From the NCBI RefSeq assembly GCF_009930795.1, contig NZ_CP017146.1, forward strand, positions 1,364,001-1,428,000: 64,000 nt of DNA, in the 5' to 3' direction. Position numbers and translations under genes: made by a program. The DNA is from Marisediminicola antarctica. GTDB lineage: Bacteria; Actinomycetota; Actinomycetes; Actinomycetales; Microbacteriaceae. The notes beneath the pieces are model-generated. The model did not search any database and was not told the DNA's origin. It worked only from the letters and a program-made list of their open reading frames with translations. Positions 15,386 through 24,580 of the stretch are shown in pieces. Position 1 is the stretch's first letter; the number at the start of each line of letters is the position of its first letter.

Positions 15386-18154
15386 TCAACCGTGCAGCAT
15401 CCGCCAGACCCGGTCCCGCGACATCGGAAGCTCCACCGGACGTACCCCGATCGCATCCCGCACCGCGTTCGCGAGCGCGGGCGCGACGGGGTTGTACGGC
15501 GCCTCGCTCATCGACTTGGCCCCGATCGGGCCGTGCGCGTCGACGGTGTCGGCGAAGTACACCTCGGTGTGCGGCACATCGGCGAACTGCGGCAGGTGGT
15601 AGTTGCGGATCTCCGGGTTGAGCACGCGCCCCTCGCCATCGAGCCGCATCTCCTCGTAGAGCACGGTGCCGATCGCCTGTGCGGTGCCGCCCTCGACCTG
15701 GCCGCGCAGCTGCTCCGGGTTGATGACGACGCCGGCATCCGCCGCCTGGATCGACTGCAGAATGCGCACCTCGCCGGTCGCGGTGTCGACCGCGACCCGG
15801 AACGCGTGCACGTTGAACGCGACCGAGCGCGGAGTGCCGTCGTCGCTGCCGGTCGCCGTCCAGTCGGATGCCGCTGTCACCGCGAGCAGATCGGCGAAGG
15901 TCACGAGGCGGTCGCCGACCGTGACGCCGCGCTCGCTCAGCTCCGCGGTAGCACCGCCCGCGCCGACGAGTGCCGCCGCCCCCTCGAGCAGCCGCGCACG
16001 CAGTGCCCCGGCGGCCACGAGGATCGCCTTGCCCGCCACGACGGTGCCCGCCGAGCCGAACGCGCCCGTGTCGTGCGCCACGATGTCGGTGTCGGACTGG
16101 CGCATCGCGATCCGCTCGACGCGCGTGTTCATTGCGCTCGCCAGAAGCTGCGTGTGCGCGGTCGTCGTGCCGCTGCCGAAGTCGGCGGTGCCGACCCCGA
16201 CCGAGTAGGTGCCGCAGGCATCCACCGACAGGGTCACGTCGGCGAAGTGCCCGCGCGGCGGCAGGGTCGCGATCATCGCGACACCCATGCCGGTGCCGAC
16301 CCGCCAGCCGTCGCCGGCCGGCGGCAGCACGCCGTTGCCGCGCGCGAGGGCCGCCTCGGCGAGGTCGAGGCACTGGTCCAGGCCGTAGCTGCCGTAGAGC
16401 AGGTCGGTCTCCTCGTCCGGATCGGTGACGACCATCGGGTCGCCCGGCACGATCACGTTGCGGCGGTGGAACTCGAACGGGTCGATGCCCAGGTCGCGGG
16501 CGAGTTCGTCCATCGCGGACTCGACGGCGAAGATGATCTGGCCGAGGCCATAGCCGCGGAATGCGCCCGACGGCAGGTTGTTCGTGTAGACCGAGCGGGC
16601 GTCGACGCGTTTGTTGGCGCAGCGGTAGATGCTGAGCGATTCGTTGCAGCCGTGGAACATGACGCCGGGGCCGTGGTTGCCGTAGGCGCCCGTGTCGGCC
16701 AGAACGTCGACGTCGATCGCCGTCAGTACTCCCTCGGCATCCGCCGCCACGGCCACTCGGATGCGCATCGGATGCCGGGTCGGCGCGATCGTGAACTCGT
16801 CGGTACGGCTGAACTCATACTGCACCGGGCGGCCGGTCTTCTGCATCGCGAGCAGCACGATGTCCTCGGTGAGCAGCTCCTGCTTGCCGCCGAAGCCGCC
16901 GCCGACGCGCGCGGTGATGACCCGCAGCTGCGAGCGGTGCAGCCCGAAGATGTGGCAGAGCTCGTCGCGCACCAGGTACGGCACCTGCGAGCTCGTGCGC
17001 AGCACAATGCGGCCGAGCTCGTCGAACCAGCCGCGCGTTGCGTGCGTCTCGAGCGCCACGTGGGTCACCCGCTGGGTGCGCCAGGTGCCGCGCACGACGG
17101 CGTGGCCGGCCGTCAGCGCCCCAGCGACGTCGCCCATCTCGCCGTGCAGCTCGGCGACGAGGTTCGCCGCCGGGTCGGCGAGCCCCGACTCCGCCCCCTT
17201 CTCGCCGTGCAGAAGCGGCGTTCCGGGCGCGGTCGCAAGCTCGGGGTCGAAGTTCGCCGGCAGCTGCTCGTAGTCGATCAAGATGAGGCGGCAGGCGGCC
17301 TCGGCAATCGCGAGGGTGTCGGCGACGACCGCGGCGACCCGCTGGCCGCGAAACCGCACGACCGTGTCGAGCACGCGCGTGTCGTCGGGGTCGTCGGTGC
17401 GGTTCTGGTGCCGCCCGGTCGAGAACAGCATGTCGGGGGAGTCGAGGTGGGTCAACACCGCGTGCACCCCGGAGAGGGCGGATGCCGCGGCCGTGTCGAT
17501 CGACCGGATGCGCGCGTGCGGGTGCGGGCTCCCGAGCACGCTGAGGTGCAGCAGGCCAGGGGTGGCAAGGTCGAGCGTGAACGGCTCGAGGCCGCGCACG
17601 ATCCGCTCCCCGGCCGGGGCGGGCACCGACTTGCCGATCGAGGTGCCCGCCAGCGGCCGCTCGACGTTGGCGCGGCCGCAGAGGGCGTCGCCGATCGCGC
17701 GGTAGCCCGTGCAGCGGCACAGGTTGCCCTTCATCAGCCGGGGCAGGTCGCCGCTCGCCTCGTCGGACAGCTGCTCCGCGGTGAACGTCGACGCTGTGAC
17801 GACCATGCCGGGGGTGCAGAAGCCGCACTGGAACGCGGCGCCGTCGACGAAAGCCTGTTGCACCGGATGCAGGTGCCCGGCCTCGCCGTGCGCCGGTGCG
17901 CCCGGGTCGTCGGCGGTCGTGCCGCCCTCGGCGAGCCCGTCGGCGGTGGTGACGCTGCGGCCCTCGATGCGCGCGGCCGGGTAGATGCAGGAGTGCATCG
18001 GCACCCCGTCGACGAGCACCGAGCAGGCGCCGCAGTCGCCGGCGTCGCAGCCCTTCTTGACCTCGAAGTGCTCCTGGTCGCGCAGCAGCGACCTCAGGCT
18101 CTGCCCGGCGGCCGGAGTCGTCTCCACCGGTACCCCGTTGACCTCGAACCTCAT
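15386..18154 (-). CDS. Xanthine dehydrogenase, fused [2Fe-2S] and molybdopterin chain
   Basis: 922 residues. Residues 1-~170 are the iron-sulphur part: a plant-type [2Fe-2S] site (Cys36, 41, 44, 56) and a second helical cluster (Q-C-G-F-C-T-P-G and L-C-R-C-T-G-Y). From ~180 on is the aldehyde oxidase/xanthine dehydrogenase molybdopterin chain, with the G-G-G-F-G-G-K-Q-E motif, G-A-F-R-G-Y-G and the catalytic Glu region near G-A-K-S-M-S-E-A-P. Xanthine dehydrogenases usually split these as separate chains or join all three; FeS-Moco fusion with a separate FAD chain is less common. It oxidises hypoxanthine/xanthine to urate. Its start overlaps the FAD gene stop (ATGA). Confidence 0.9.
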   Translation of the reverse strand: MRFEVNGVPVETTPAAGQSLRSLLRDQEHFEVKKGCDAGDCGACSVLVDGVPMHSCIYPAARIEGRSVTTADGLAEGGTTADDPGAPAHGEAGHLHPVQQAFVDGAAFQCGFCTPGMVVTASTFTAEQLSDEASGDLPRLMKGNLCRCTGYRAIGDALCGRANVERPLAGTSIGKSVPAPAGERIVRGLEPFTLDLATPGLLHLSVLGSPHPHARIRSIDTAAASALSGVHAVLTHLDSPDMLFSTGRHQNRTDDPDDTRVLDTVVRFRGQRVAAVVADTLAIAEAACRLILIDYEQLPANFDPELATAPGTPLLHGEKGAESGLADPAANLVAELHGEMGDVAGALTAGHAVVRGTWRTQRVTHVALETHATRGWFDELGRIVLRTSSQVPYLVRDELCHIFGLHRSQLRVITARVGGGFGGKQELLTEDIVLLAMQKTGRPVQYEFSRTDEFTIAPTRHPMRIRVAVAADAEGVLTAIDVDVLADTGAYGNHGPGVMFHGCNESLSIYRCANKRVDARSVYTNNLPSGAFRGYGLGQIIFAVESAMDELARDLGIDPFEFHRRNVIVPGDPMVVTDPDEETDLLYGSYGLDQCLDLAEAALARGNGVLPPAGDGWRVGTGMGVAMIATLPPRGHFADVTLSVDACGTYSVGVGTADFGSGTTTAHTQLLASAMNTRVERIAMRQSDTDIVAHDTGAFGSAGTVVAGKAILVAAGALRARLLEGAAALVGAGGATAELSERGVTVGDRLVTFADLLAVTAASDWTATGSDDGTPRSVAFNVHAFRVAVDTATGEVRILQSIQAADAGVVINPEQLRGQVEGGTAQAIGTVLYEEMRLDGEGRVLNPEIRNYHLPQFADVPHTEVYFADTVDAHGPIGAKSMSEAPYNPVAPALANAVRDAIGVRPVELPMSRDRVWRMLHG

Positions 18155-18969
18155 GCGGTGACCGCCAATTCTGTGCGAAGCTGCTCGGCCAGGTGCGCGC
18201 TCATGGCCCGGCGCCAGTCGGGAGCCCCGTGGGCGTCGTCATACCAGTTGTCGATGCCGTGCACCCGGGTCGCGAGCTCGCCGGCGGTCGGCAGCGCGTC
18301 GAAGCTCAGCTGCACGGGCCGGTCGGTGCCGCCGGAGACCGTCACGGCGAAGCCGCCATCGGTGTCGAGCCGGGCGATCACGACCGTGCCGGAGCGGCCA
18401 AGGGGGGAGAGGGCGATCTTGCGGAATCCGGTGCGGGAGGTGAGGGTGCGCGTCGGGATCTCGATCGAGCGCAGCACCTCACCCGGCTGAAGCACCGTCG
18501 ACTCGACCCCCGTCACGAAGTCGAGCACGCGTACGCGCCGGTCGCGTCCGTCCGGCATCCAGATCAGAGCCTCGGCGTCGAGCGCGGCGCCGAGCGAGGT
18601 CATCGGCCCGGCGGGGAGGGCGAGGCAGATGTTGCCGCCGACCGTGGCGGCGTGCCAGATCTTGAAGGAGCCGAGCAGCGCCGTGCAGCACTGCCGGAGG
18701 AGGGGCACGGCGGCCCAGGCTGGGGCGGACGCGGAGAGCTCGAACCGGCTCAGCTCGGTGAACGTGCAGGTCGCTGCGATCGAGAGCCCGGATTCGGTGA
18801 CCTCGATCGAAGCCCAGCCCATGGTGGTGAGGTCGACGAGCCCGATGAGGTGGTTCTGCGGTTCGGAGAAGAGCCACGAGCCGCCGCCGAGGATCGCCTC
18901 GCCGGGTGCCAGGGCGAGGTCGGCGCGCTCGCGCGCCTGGCGGATCGCCGCGACGGTGTTTAGATCCAC
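18151..18969 (-). CDS. Xanthine dehydrogenase FAD-binding subunit
   Basis: 272 residues, the CO-dehydrogenase-flavoprotein-like FAD domain. FAD contacts are the I-L-G-G-G-S-W loop near the start and the A-T-V-G-G-N-I-C segment at mid-protein; the CO_deh_flav_C domain follows. It passes electrons from the FeS clusters of the partner chain to NAD+. The family's A-G-G-T-x-L is altered to G-G-G-S-W-L. First gene of the two-gene xanthine dehydrogenase operon. Confidence 0.9.
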   Translation of the reverse strand: MDLNTVAAIRQARERADLALAPGEAILGGGSWLFSEPQNHLIGLVDLTTMGWASIEVTESGLSIAATCTFTELSRFELSASAPAWAAVPLLRQCCTALLGSFKIWHAATVGGNICLALPAGPMTSLGAALDAEALIWMPDGRDRRVRVLDFVTGVESTVLQPGEVLRSIEIPTRTLTSRTGFRKIALSPLGRSGTVVIARLDTDGGFAVTVSGGTDRPVQLSFDALPTAGELATRVHGIDNWYDDAHGAPDWRRAMSAHLAEQLRTELAVTA

Positions 18970-19150
18970 GCGACTCCTTCTGCCAGCATCCGGAACGCGG
19001 GTGAATCCGGCTCGGGTTCATGGCGTTGCTTAAGCGATAGTAAATCCCTGCTCTGTGTCGCTGATGTAAACGGCCCGGCGACACCCGAGGGCGGCGCGAG
19101 ATTCCCGGCTGGTCCAGCAAACGTCCGGCCAACATTCGGGGGAGCGCCGT

Positions 19151-19156
19151 TATAGT
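19151..19156 (+). promoter_or_regulatory. -10 box of lemA
   Basis: TATAGT ends 7 nt before the lemA ATG, so the predicted transcript starts at or next to the start codon (leaderless). No Shine-Dalgarno sequence is visible. Confidence 0.5.
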
Positions 19157-19163
19157 TGCGCCT

Positions 19164-19730
19164 ATGGAAATCCTGATTGTTGTCGGCATCATTGTGCTCA
19201 TTGCCGTCATCGCCGGCATCTACCTGTGGTCGACCTACAACTCCCTCGTCACCCTCAATGTGCGTGTCGACGAGGCGTGGAGCGACATCACCGTTCAGCT
19301 CAAGCGCCGGGCAGACCTGCTGCCCAACCTCATCGAGGCGGTCAAGGGCTACGCGGCACACGAGAAGGGTGTCTTCGAGGCGGTCACCAAGGCGAGAGCC
19401 GAGACCCTCCAGGCACAGGGACCGGCGGATGCCTCCGCAGCCGAGAACCACATGCAGTCCGCGCTCAAGAGCATCTTCGCCGTCGCCGAGGCCTATCCGC
19501 AGCTGCAGGCCAGCCAAAACTTCCTTCACCTGCAGGGCGAGCTCGTCGACACCGAGGACAAGATCCAGGCCTCGCGCCGGTTCTACAACGGCGGCGTGCG
19601 CGAGTTGAACACCAAGATCAAGCAGTTCCCGAACACCCTCTTCGTGCGCAGCCTCGGATTCACCGAGCGCGACTTCTTCGAGGTCGCCAACCCCGCCGCG
19701 ATCGCGGAACCGCCGCGCGTGCAGTTCTGA
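19164..19730 (+). CDS. LemA family protein
   Basis: 188 residues. One N-terminal membrane helix (residues ~3-25, outside-facing N-terminus in the family) is followed by a helical-bundle domain with the LemA signature (Y-N-S-L-V-T-L-N-V-R-V-D-E-A-W-S-D-I and K-R-R-A-D-L-L-P-N-L). Function is poorly known. LemA genes often sit beside membrane metalloproteases, as here: an HtpX-like protease gene starts 24 bp downstream. Confidence 0.93.
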   Translation: MEILIVVGIIVLIAVIAGIYLWSTYNSLVTLNVRVDEAWSDITVQLKRRADLLPNLIEAVKGYAAHEKGVFEAVTKARAETLQAQGPADASAAENHMQSALKSIFAVAEAYPQLQASQNFLHLQGELVDTEDKIQASRRFYNGGVRELNTKIKQFPNTLFVRSLGFTERDFFEVANPAAIAEPPRVQF

Positions 19731-19753
19731 CCGGCGAGTAGTCGAAAGGTCCG

Positions 19754-20638
19754 ATGTACAGGGCAATCGCCGCCAACAAGCGGAACACAATTTTCATCAT
19801 TGCGCTCTTTCTGGTGCTCATTGGCGCGCTCGGGCTCGTCGCGAACTTCATGTACAGCCCGAGTGGCTCGTACTCGATCTTCATCGGCACCGTCGTCGGT
19901 GCGCTCATCTACGTGGTCATCCAGTACTTCGCCTCGAGCGGCCAGGCCGTCGCGCTGAGCGGGGCGAAGCAGATCGAGAAGCGTGACAACCCGAGGCTGT
20001 ACCGCACAGTCGAGAATCTCGCGATCACGACCGGGATGCCGATGCCGAAGGTCTACATCATCGACGATCCCGCCCCCAACGCCTTCGCGGCCGGGCGCGA
20101 CCCCAAGCACGCGGTCGTCGCAGCGACCACGGGGCTGCTCGACCTGATGGACGATTCCGAGCTCGAGGGCGTCATGGCGCACGAGATGGGGCACGTGCAG
20201 AACTACGACATCCGGGTCACGACGATCGTCTTCGGCCTCGTCGTCGCGGTCGGCTTCCTCGCCGACATTCTGTTGCGGATGAGCTTCTTCTCCCGCGGCG
20301 GGCGTAACAACGGCAATGTGATCTTCCTCGTGCTCGGGCTCGCCGCGATGATCGTTGCGCCTATCGTCGCGACGGCCGTGCAAGCAGCCGTATCGCGCCA
20401 GCGGGAGTACCTCGCGGATGCGACCGGTGCCCTGACCACCCGCCATCCGGATGCCCTCGCGAGCGCCCTCGAGAAGCTTGGCGCTTACGGGCGGCCGATG
20501 CAGAAGCAGAATTCGACGATGGCGCACATGTGGATCGCCGACCCCACCAAGCCCGGCATCATCGACCGCATGTTCAGCACGCACCCGCCGATCGCCGATC
20601 GCGCGAAGCGCCTGCGCGAGAGCGGCCTGCGCTTCTAA
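19754..20638 (+). CDS. htpX: M48 family membrane zinc metalloprotease (HtpX-like)
   Basis: 294 residues with two N-terminal membrane helices (~15-35 and ~42-60) and another pair around 155-210. The zinc site H-E-M-G-H and the downstream Glu ligand in R-E-Y-L-A-D-A are present. HtpX-type proteases degrade misfolded membrane proteins. A short spacer after lemA suggests one transcript. The family often works with LemA or SPFH partners; only LemA is nearby. Confidence 0.92.
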   Translation: MYRAIAANKRNTIFIIALFLVLIGALGLVANFMYSPSGSYSIFIGTVVGALIYVVIQYFASSGQAVALSGAKQIEKRDNPRLYRTVENLAITTGMPMPKVYIIDDPAPNAFAAGRDPKHAVVAATTGLLDLMDDSELEGVMAHEMGHVQNYDIRVTTIVFGLVVAVGFLADILLRMSFFSRGGRNNGNVIFLVLGLAAMIVAPIVATAVQAAVSRQREYLADATGALTTRHPDALASALEKLGAYGRPMQKQNSTMAHMWIADPTKPGIIDRMFSTHPPIADRAKRLRESGLRF

Positions 20639-20651
20639 ACACAGGCGACAC

Positions 20652-21099
20652 AAGTGGACGGCTCGTGAGGGTGTGGACGCTCACTTCCCGCGAGTTGCCC
20701 ACGTATGTCGTGTTCTGGCTCTCTAAGGCCGCAGAAGTGGGCGACTCGTGGGATCGCGGGGATGGGGCCGCGCTCTTTCCCGCGAGTTGCCCGAAAGTGT
20801 CGGTTTCGAGGCCGCTGAGGCGGCACAAGTGGGCGACTCGCGGGGGTGTGGCCGCTCACTTCCCGCGAGTTGCCCACCTATGTCGTGTCCTAGCACTCTG
20901 AGGCCGCAGAAGTGGGCGACTCGTGGGATCGCGGGGATGGGGCCGCGCTCTTTCCCGCGAGTTGCCCGAAAGTGTCGGTTTCGAGGCCGCTGAGGCGGCA
21001 CAAGTGGGCGACTCGCGGGGTTGTGGCCGTTCTCTTCCCGCGAGTTGCCCCATTGTGTCGTGTCAGGGCCCACTCAAGGGGCATAAGTGGGCGACTCGC
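20652..21099. repeat. R2 hairpin array, 175-bp tandem period
   Basis: About 2.5 copies of a 175-bp unit; for example 20726-20848 reappears at 20901-21022, and CCCGCGAGTTGCCCA recurs at intervals of 175 bp from 20688. Each unit carries two hairpin elements made of a left arm CGCGAGTTGCCC(A/G) and a right arm GTGGGCGACTCG with loops near 35-40 nt. Left arms always have TTG and right arms CGA, so RNA in the plus direction pairs with a G-U while the opposite RNA has an A-C mismatch. It fills the 474-bp gap between convergent htpX and the YcaQ-like gene. Confidence 0.92.
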
Positions 21100-21112
21100 G
21101 GTGGTGTGACCC

Positions 21113-22315
21113 TCAGGAGAGCGCCACCCCGAGTTCTGCCGCGAGGCCCGGGGAGAGAGTGCCGCGGCCGACGACCTCGATTCGCTCGAGTCCCTGCCAC
21201 GACGCCGCATCGCGCAACACAGGCACGAGCCGCGCCGCCGTCTCGGCAGGCGCGCCAGGTTCCGACCAGGCCGACTGCACCCGCAGCACGCGGTTCTGCC
21301 GATCGCTCTTCAGGTCGATGCGCCCGACCAGAGCGTCGTCGAGCAGGATCGGCAGCGAGTAATAGCCGAAGGTGCGCCGCGCCGCGGGGGTGTAGATCTC
21401 GATGCGGTAGCGGAAGCCGAACATCCGCTCGGCGCGCGGGCGGTCCCAGACGACCGGATCGAACGGAGAGAGCATCGCGACCGTGTCGATCCGCCGCGGA
21501 CCGCGCGCATCGCGGTGCAGCCACGCGGGCTGCTTCCACTGGCGAACGGCGACCCTCGAGACCACTCCGGCATCCTCGAGCTCATGGAGGGCCGTGACCG
21601 ACTCTGCCCGGCCGAGTCGGAAGTAGTCGGCGAGATCGGCTGCCGTGCCGATGCCGTGGGCGGATGCCGCGCGGGCCAGGAGCTCGCGGTGGGCCTCCTC
21701 CCGCGACACTGTGCGCCCGAGCACTTCACCAGACAGAATCTGCTCCGGCAGCGCGTAGATGCGCTCGAACCGGGTTCGACCCGCGCTCACGAGATCGCCC
21801 CAGCGGAACATCGCCTCGAGCCCGGTCTTGACGTCGGACCAGCCCCACCACGGGCCCGATCTCTTGTTGAGGTCGTGCTCGACGGCGCTCGCCGGGAGCG
21901 GGCCCTTCTCGGCGAGTTCCTCCCTGAGCCACTGGATCATCGGCCGGTTGGCGTGGGCCCAGTGTGCGGCATCCGTCTCGGCACGGTCTCGGAAGCGCTG
22001 CATGCGCCAGCGCAGCAGCGGCCACGTGTCGACGGGGATGATGGCCGCTTCGTGCGCCCAATACTCGATATAACGACCGCCGCGGGCGAAGGTGAGACGG
22101 TCGAGTGCAGCCTTGTCGTAGGCGCCGAGCCGGGCAAACAGGGGCAGGTAGTGGCTGCGCTCGAAGACATTGACCGAGTCGAGCTGCAGCAGCCCGAGCC
22201 GCCCGATCGCGAGGTTGAGTTGCCGGATGCCCGGTGCCGCCACGGTCGTCCGACCGAAGCCCTGCGCGGCGAGCGCGATCCGGCGCGCCCGGGCGGGAGA
22301 GATGTCGTCGGCCAC
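21113..22315 (-). CDS. YcaQ-like winged-helix DNA glycosylase
   Basis: 400 residues of the HTH_42/YcaQ (AlkX, AZL) family. The Q-x-D catalytic motif is visible as L-L-Q-L-D-S-V-N near residue 43, and the R-S-H-Y-L-P-L-F and Y-W-A-H-E-A segments are family hallmarks. Several winged-helix units follow (A-L-H-E-L-E-D-A-G-V-V). E. coli YcaQ unhooks DNA interstrand crosslinks; Streptomyces AZL gives azinomycin resistance. Stands alone, divergent from the ABC importer. Confidence 0.85.
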   Translation of the reverse strand: MADDISPARARRIALAAQGFGRTTVAAPGIRQLNLAIGRLGLLQLDSVNVFERSHYLPLFARLGAYDKAALDRLTFARGGRYIEYWAHEAAIIPVDTWPLLRWRMQRFRDRAETDAAHWAHANRPMIQWLREELAEKGPLPASAVEHDLNKRSGPWWGWSDVKTGLEAMFRWGDLVSAGRTRFERIYALPEQILSGEVLGRTVSREEAHRELLARAASAHGIGTAADLADYFRLGRAESVTALHELEDAGVVSRVAVRQWKQPAWLHRDARGPRRIDTVAMLSPFDPVVWDRPRAERMFGFRYRIEIYTPAARRTFGYYSLPILLDDALVGRIDLKSDRQNRVLRVQSAWSEPGAPAETAARLVPVLRDAASWQGLERIEVVGRGTLSPGLAAELGVALS

Positions 22316-22492
22316 GAACCGAGCTTAACCATCGTCGCCGACTTCCAAATCATCACGAACCATTGTCCAATCGTTAAGCAGGAGGGGTGCCACTCACCTG
22401 TCGAGCGTGAGTATGCTCCGAAAAGGTCCCCGGTATCCCATCTGCCCACAACACAGCGTGGGCGGCACGCCGGGCCAATTCAGGAGGAAGCC

Positions 22493-23620
22493 TTGTTCAG
22501 AAAGAGAAACCTCGCAGGCCTCGCGGCAATCGCCGCAGTCGCGATCACGCTTTCCGGCTGTGCCGGGACGGATTCCGGCACAGACGGCGCCGACGACGGC
22601 GGCGTCGACGCCGCCACCGCGACGAGCGCGGAAGACTTCGGCGGACTCGACGCCCTCGTCGAAGCAGCTCAGGAGGAGGGCGAGCTCAACGTCATCGCGC
22701 TCCCCGAGAACTGGGCCAACTACGGACTGATCATCGCCGCGTTCGAGGAGAAGTACGGCATCACCGTGAACTCCGCCGACCCCGATGTCTCCAGCGCCGA
22801 GGAGATCACGGCCGCCGACAACCTCGCCGGCCAGGACACCGCCCCCGACGTCTTCGACCTCGGCACCGCTGTCGCACTCGACAGCCTCGACTACTTCGCG
22901 CCCTACCAGGTCGCCAACTGGGCCGAGATCCCCGACGAGAACAAGGAGTCGACCGGCCTCTGGGTCAACGACTACACCGGCAGCATGTCGATCGGGTTCA
23001 ACTCCAACGAAGTCGACGAGCCGACGTCGCTCGACGACCTGCTCGGTGAGGGCTACAAGGGCAAGGTCGCCATCAACGGCGACCCGACCCAGGCCGGTGC
23101 GGCCTTCGCGGCCGTCGGCCTCGCGGCAGCGCAGCGCGGCGGATCGCTCGACGACTTCCAGCCCGGCATCGACTTCTTCTCGGAGCTCAACGCGGCGGGC
23201 AACTTCCTGCCGCTCGACCCCACGGAAGCGACAATCGCGTCGGGTGAAACCCCCGTCGTCTTCGACTGGAGCTACAACAACCTCGCCGTCGCCTCGACGG
23301 TTGACGGTTGGGAGGTCACGACGCTTCCCGGCGTCGCGTACACCAGCTACTACAACCAGGCCATCAACGCCGACGCGCCCCACCCGGCCGCCGCGCGGCT
23401 GTGGCAGGAGTTCATCTTCAGCCCCGAGGCGCAGAACCTGTACCTCGCCGCCGGCGCCTACCCCGTGACGCTCGTCGCGATGGTCGACGCGGGAACGGTC
23501 GATCAGGGTGCCCTCGACGCAGTCGGCGAGCTGCCCGAGGATCTCGTCACGCCGACGACCGAGCAGAGTGAAGCAGCGGCTGCACTGCTGGCCGAGAAGT
23601 GGGCCGCGGCCATTGGCTAG
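22493..23620 (+). CDS. ABC transporter substrate-binding lipoprotein
   Basis: 375 residues beginning with TTG at 22493. This start is fixed by the strong AGGAGG site 7-8 nt upstream and by the signal peptide that follows at once: K-R-acidic-free n-region, hydrophobic core, lipobox L-S-G-C. A Thr/Asp/Gly-rich linker then leads to a periplasmic-binding-protein type 2 fold of the PotD/Fe3+/thiamine class (Y-G-L-I-I-A-A-F-E-E-K-Y-G-I). It anchors to the outer face of the membrane. The ligand (polyamine, thiamine-like, phosphonate or iron) cannot be told from the sequence. First gene of a four-gene importer operon. Confidence 0.9.
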   Translation: MFRKRNLAGLAAIAAVAITLSGCAGTDSGTDGADDGGVDAATATSAEDFGGLDALVEAAQEEGELNVIALPENWANYGLIIAAFEEKYGITVNSADPDVSSAEEITAADNLAGQDTAPDVFDLGTAVALDSLDYFAPYQVANWAEIPDENKESTGLWVNDYTGSMSIGFNSNEVDEPTSLDDLLGEGYKGKVAINGDPTQAGAAFAAVGLAAAQRGGSLDDFQPGIDFFSELNAAGNFLPLDPTEATIASGETPVVFDWSYNNLAVASTVDGWEVTTLPGVAYTSYYNQAINADAPHPAAARLWQEFIFSPEAQNLYLAAGAYPVTLVAMVDAGTVDQGALDAVGELPEDLVTPTTEQSEAAAALLAEKWAAAIG

Positions 23621-23647
23621 AGCCACCACCCTCGGCGGCAGCGCGGC

Positions 23648-24580
23648 ATGACTGTCGCTAATGCGCCGAAAATCCTGAGTGGCGACGCCGAGGCCTCCGG
23701 GCCCCGGCGTCGCCCGTCGGGTGTCCGCCGCCGACGCGGTGTCACCAAGTACCTCGGTCTCGTTCCGTTCGCGCTGTACGTGCTGCTGTTCCTCGCGGTA
23801 CCGACGATCATTGCGTTAGGCACGGGCTTCTTCGATGGTGATGGCGCCTTCACCCTCGACAACGTCAGCGCCCTCACCGACCCGGTCATCCTCGCCACCT
23901 TCGCGAGCTCGTTCTGGGTCTCGGCCATCACCGCGGTCGTCGGCTCGGTGCTCGGGGCGCTCGTCTGCTACGCGATGCTCGGCACGAAGCCAGACGGTCC
24001 GCTCCGTTCGTTCGTGAGCTCGGCCAGCAGTGTGCTGGCCCAGTTCGGCGGCGTCATGCTCGCCTTCGCATTTATCGCGACGATCGGCATCCAGGGCCTC
24101 GTGACGATCCTGCTCAAGGACACCCTCGGATTCGACATCTTCGCGAACGGCGTGTGGCTCTATCAGGTGCCGGGGCTGCTGCTGCCATACATCTACTTCC
24201 AGGTGCCGCTCATGGTCATCACGTTCATGCCGGCGCTCGAGGGGCTCAAGCCGCAGTGGGCCGAGGCCGCCGCCACGCTCGGCGGATCCCGCTGGACCTA
24301 TTGGACCCGCATCGCCGGGCCGGTGCTCGCGCCGTCGTTCCTCGGCAGCCTCCTGCTGCTGTTCGCGAACGCCTTCTCGTCCTACGCGACAGCCGCGGCG
24401 CTCATCAGCCAGGGCGCGCAAATCGTGCCGCTGCAGATCCGTGCGGCGCTCATCAGCGAGACGGTTCTCGGCAGGTCCAACCTCGCCGGTGCCCTTGCGC
24501 TCGGCATGATCATCGTCATGGTGGTCGTCATGACGGCCTACTCGTTCCTGCAGGCGCGCACGGCGAGGTGGCAGCAGTGA
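23648..24580 (+). CDS. ABC transporter permease (PotB-like)
   Basis: 310 residues; basic N-terminus followed by six predicted membrane helices. The EAA loop is A-E-A-A-A-T-L-G-G-S-R-W-T-Y-W near residue 210, typical of PotB/CysT-type importer permeases. It begins 27 nt after the binding-protein gene and overlaps the next permease by 4 nt. Confidence 0.9.
   Translation: MTVANAPKILSGDAEASGPRRRPSGVRRRRGVTKYLGLVPFALYVLLFLAVPTIIALGTGFFDGDGAFTLDNVSALTDPVILATFASSFWVSAITAVVGSVLGALVCYAMLGTKPDGPLRSFVSSASSVLAQFGGVMLAFAFIATIGIQGLVTILLKDTLGFDIFANGVWLYQVPGLLLPYIYFQVPLMVITFMPALEGLKPQWAEAAATLGGSRWTYWTRIAGPVLAPSFLGSLLLLFANAFSSYATAAALISQGAQIVPLQIRAALISETVLGRSNLAGALALGMIIVMVVVMTAYSFLQARTARWQQ

Noticed and set aside
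15323-18490. A 1055-codon open frame on the plus strand
   Set aside because: It is antisense to the two xanthine dehydrogenase genes, whose motifs are unambiguous. Its composition (Arg/His/Val-rich, no domains) is the usual shadow in GC-rich DNA.
20652-21099. CRISPR array
   Set aside because: The repeated units are 175 bp with internal hairpins and the 'spacers' are themselves repeated; no cas genes.
22478-22488. AATTCAGGAG before the binding-protein gene as another R1 copy
   Set aside because: Only the last 9-10 bases agree and they are explained by the AGGAGG ribosome site of the TTG start.
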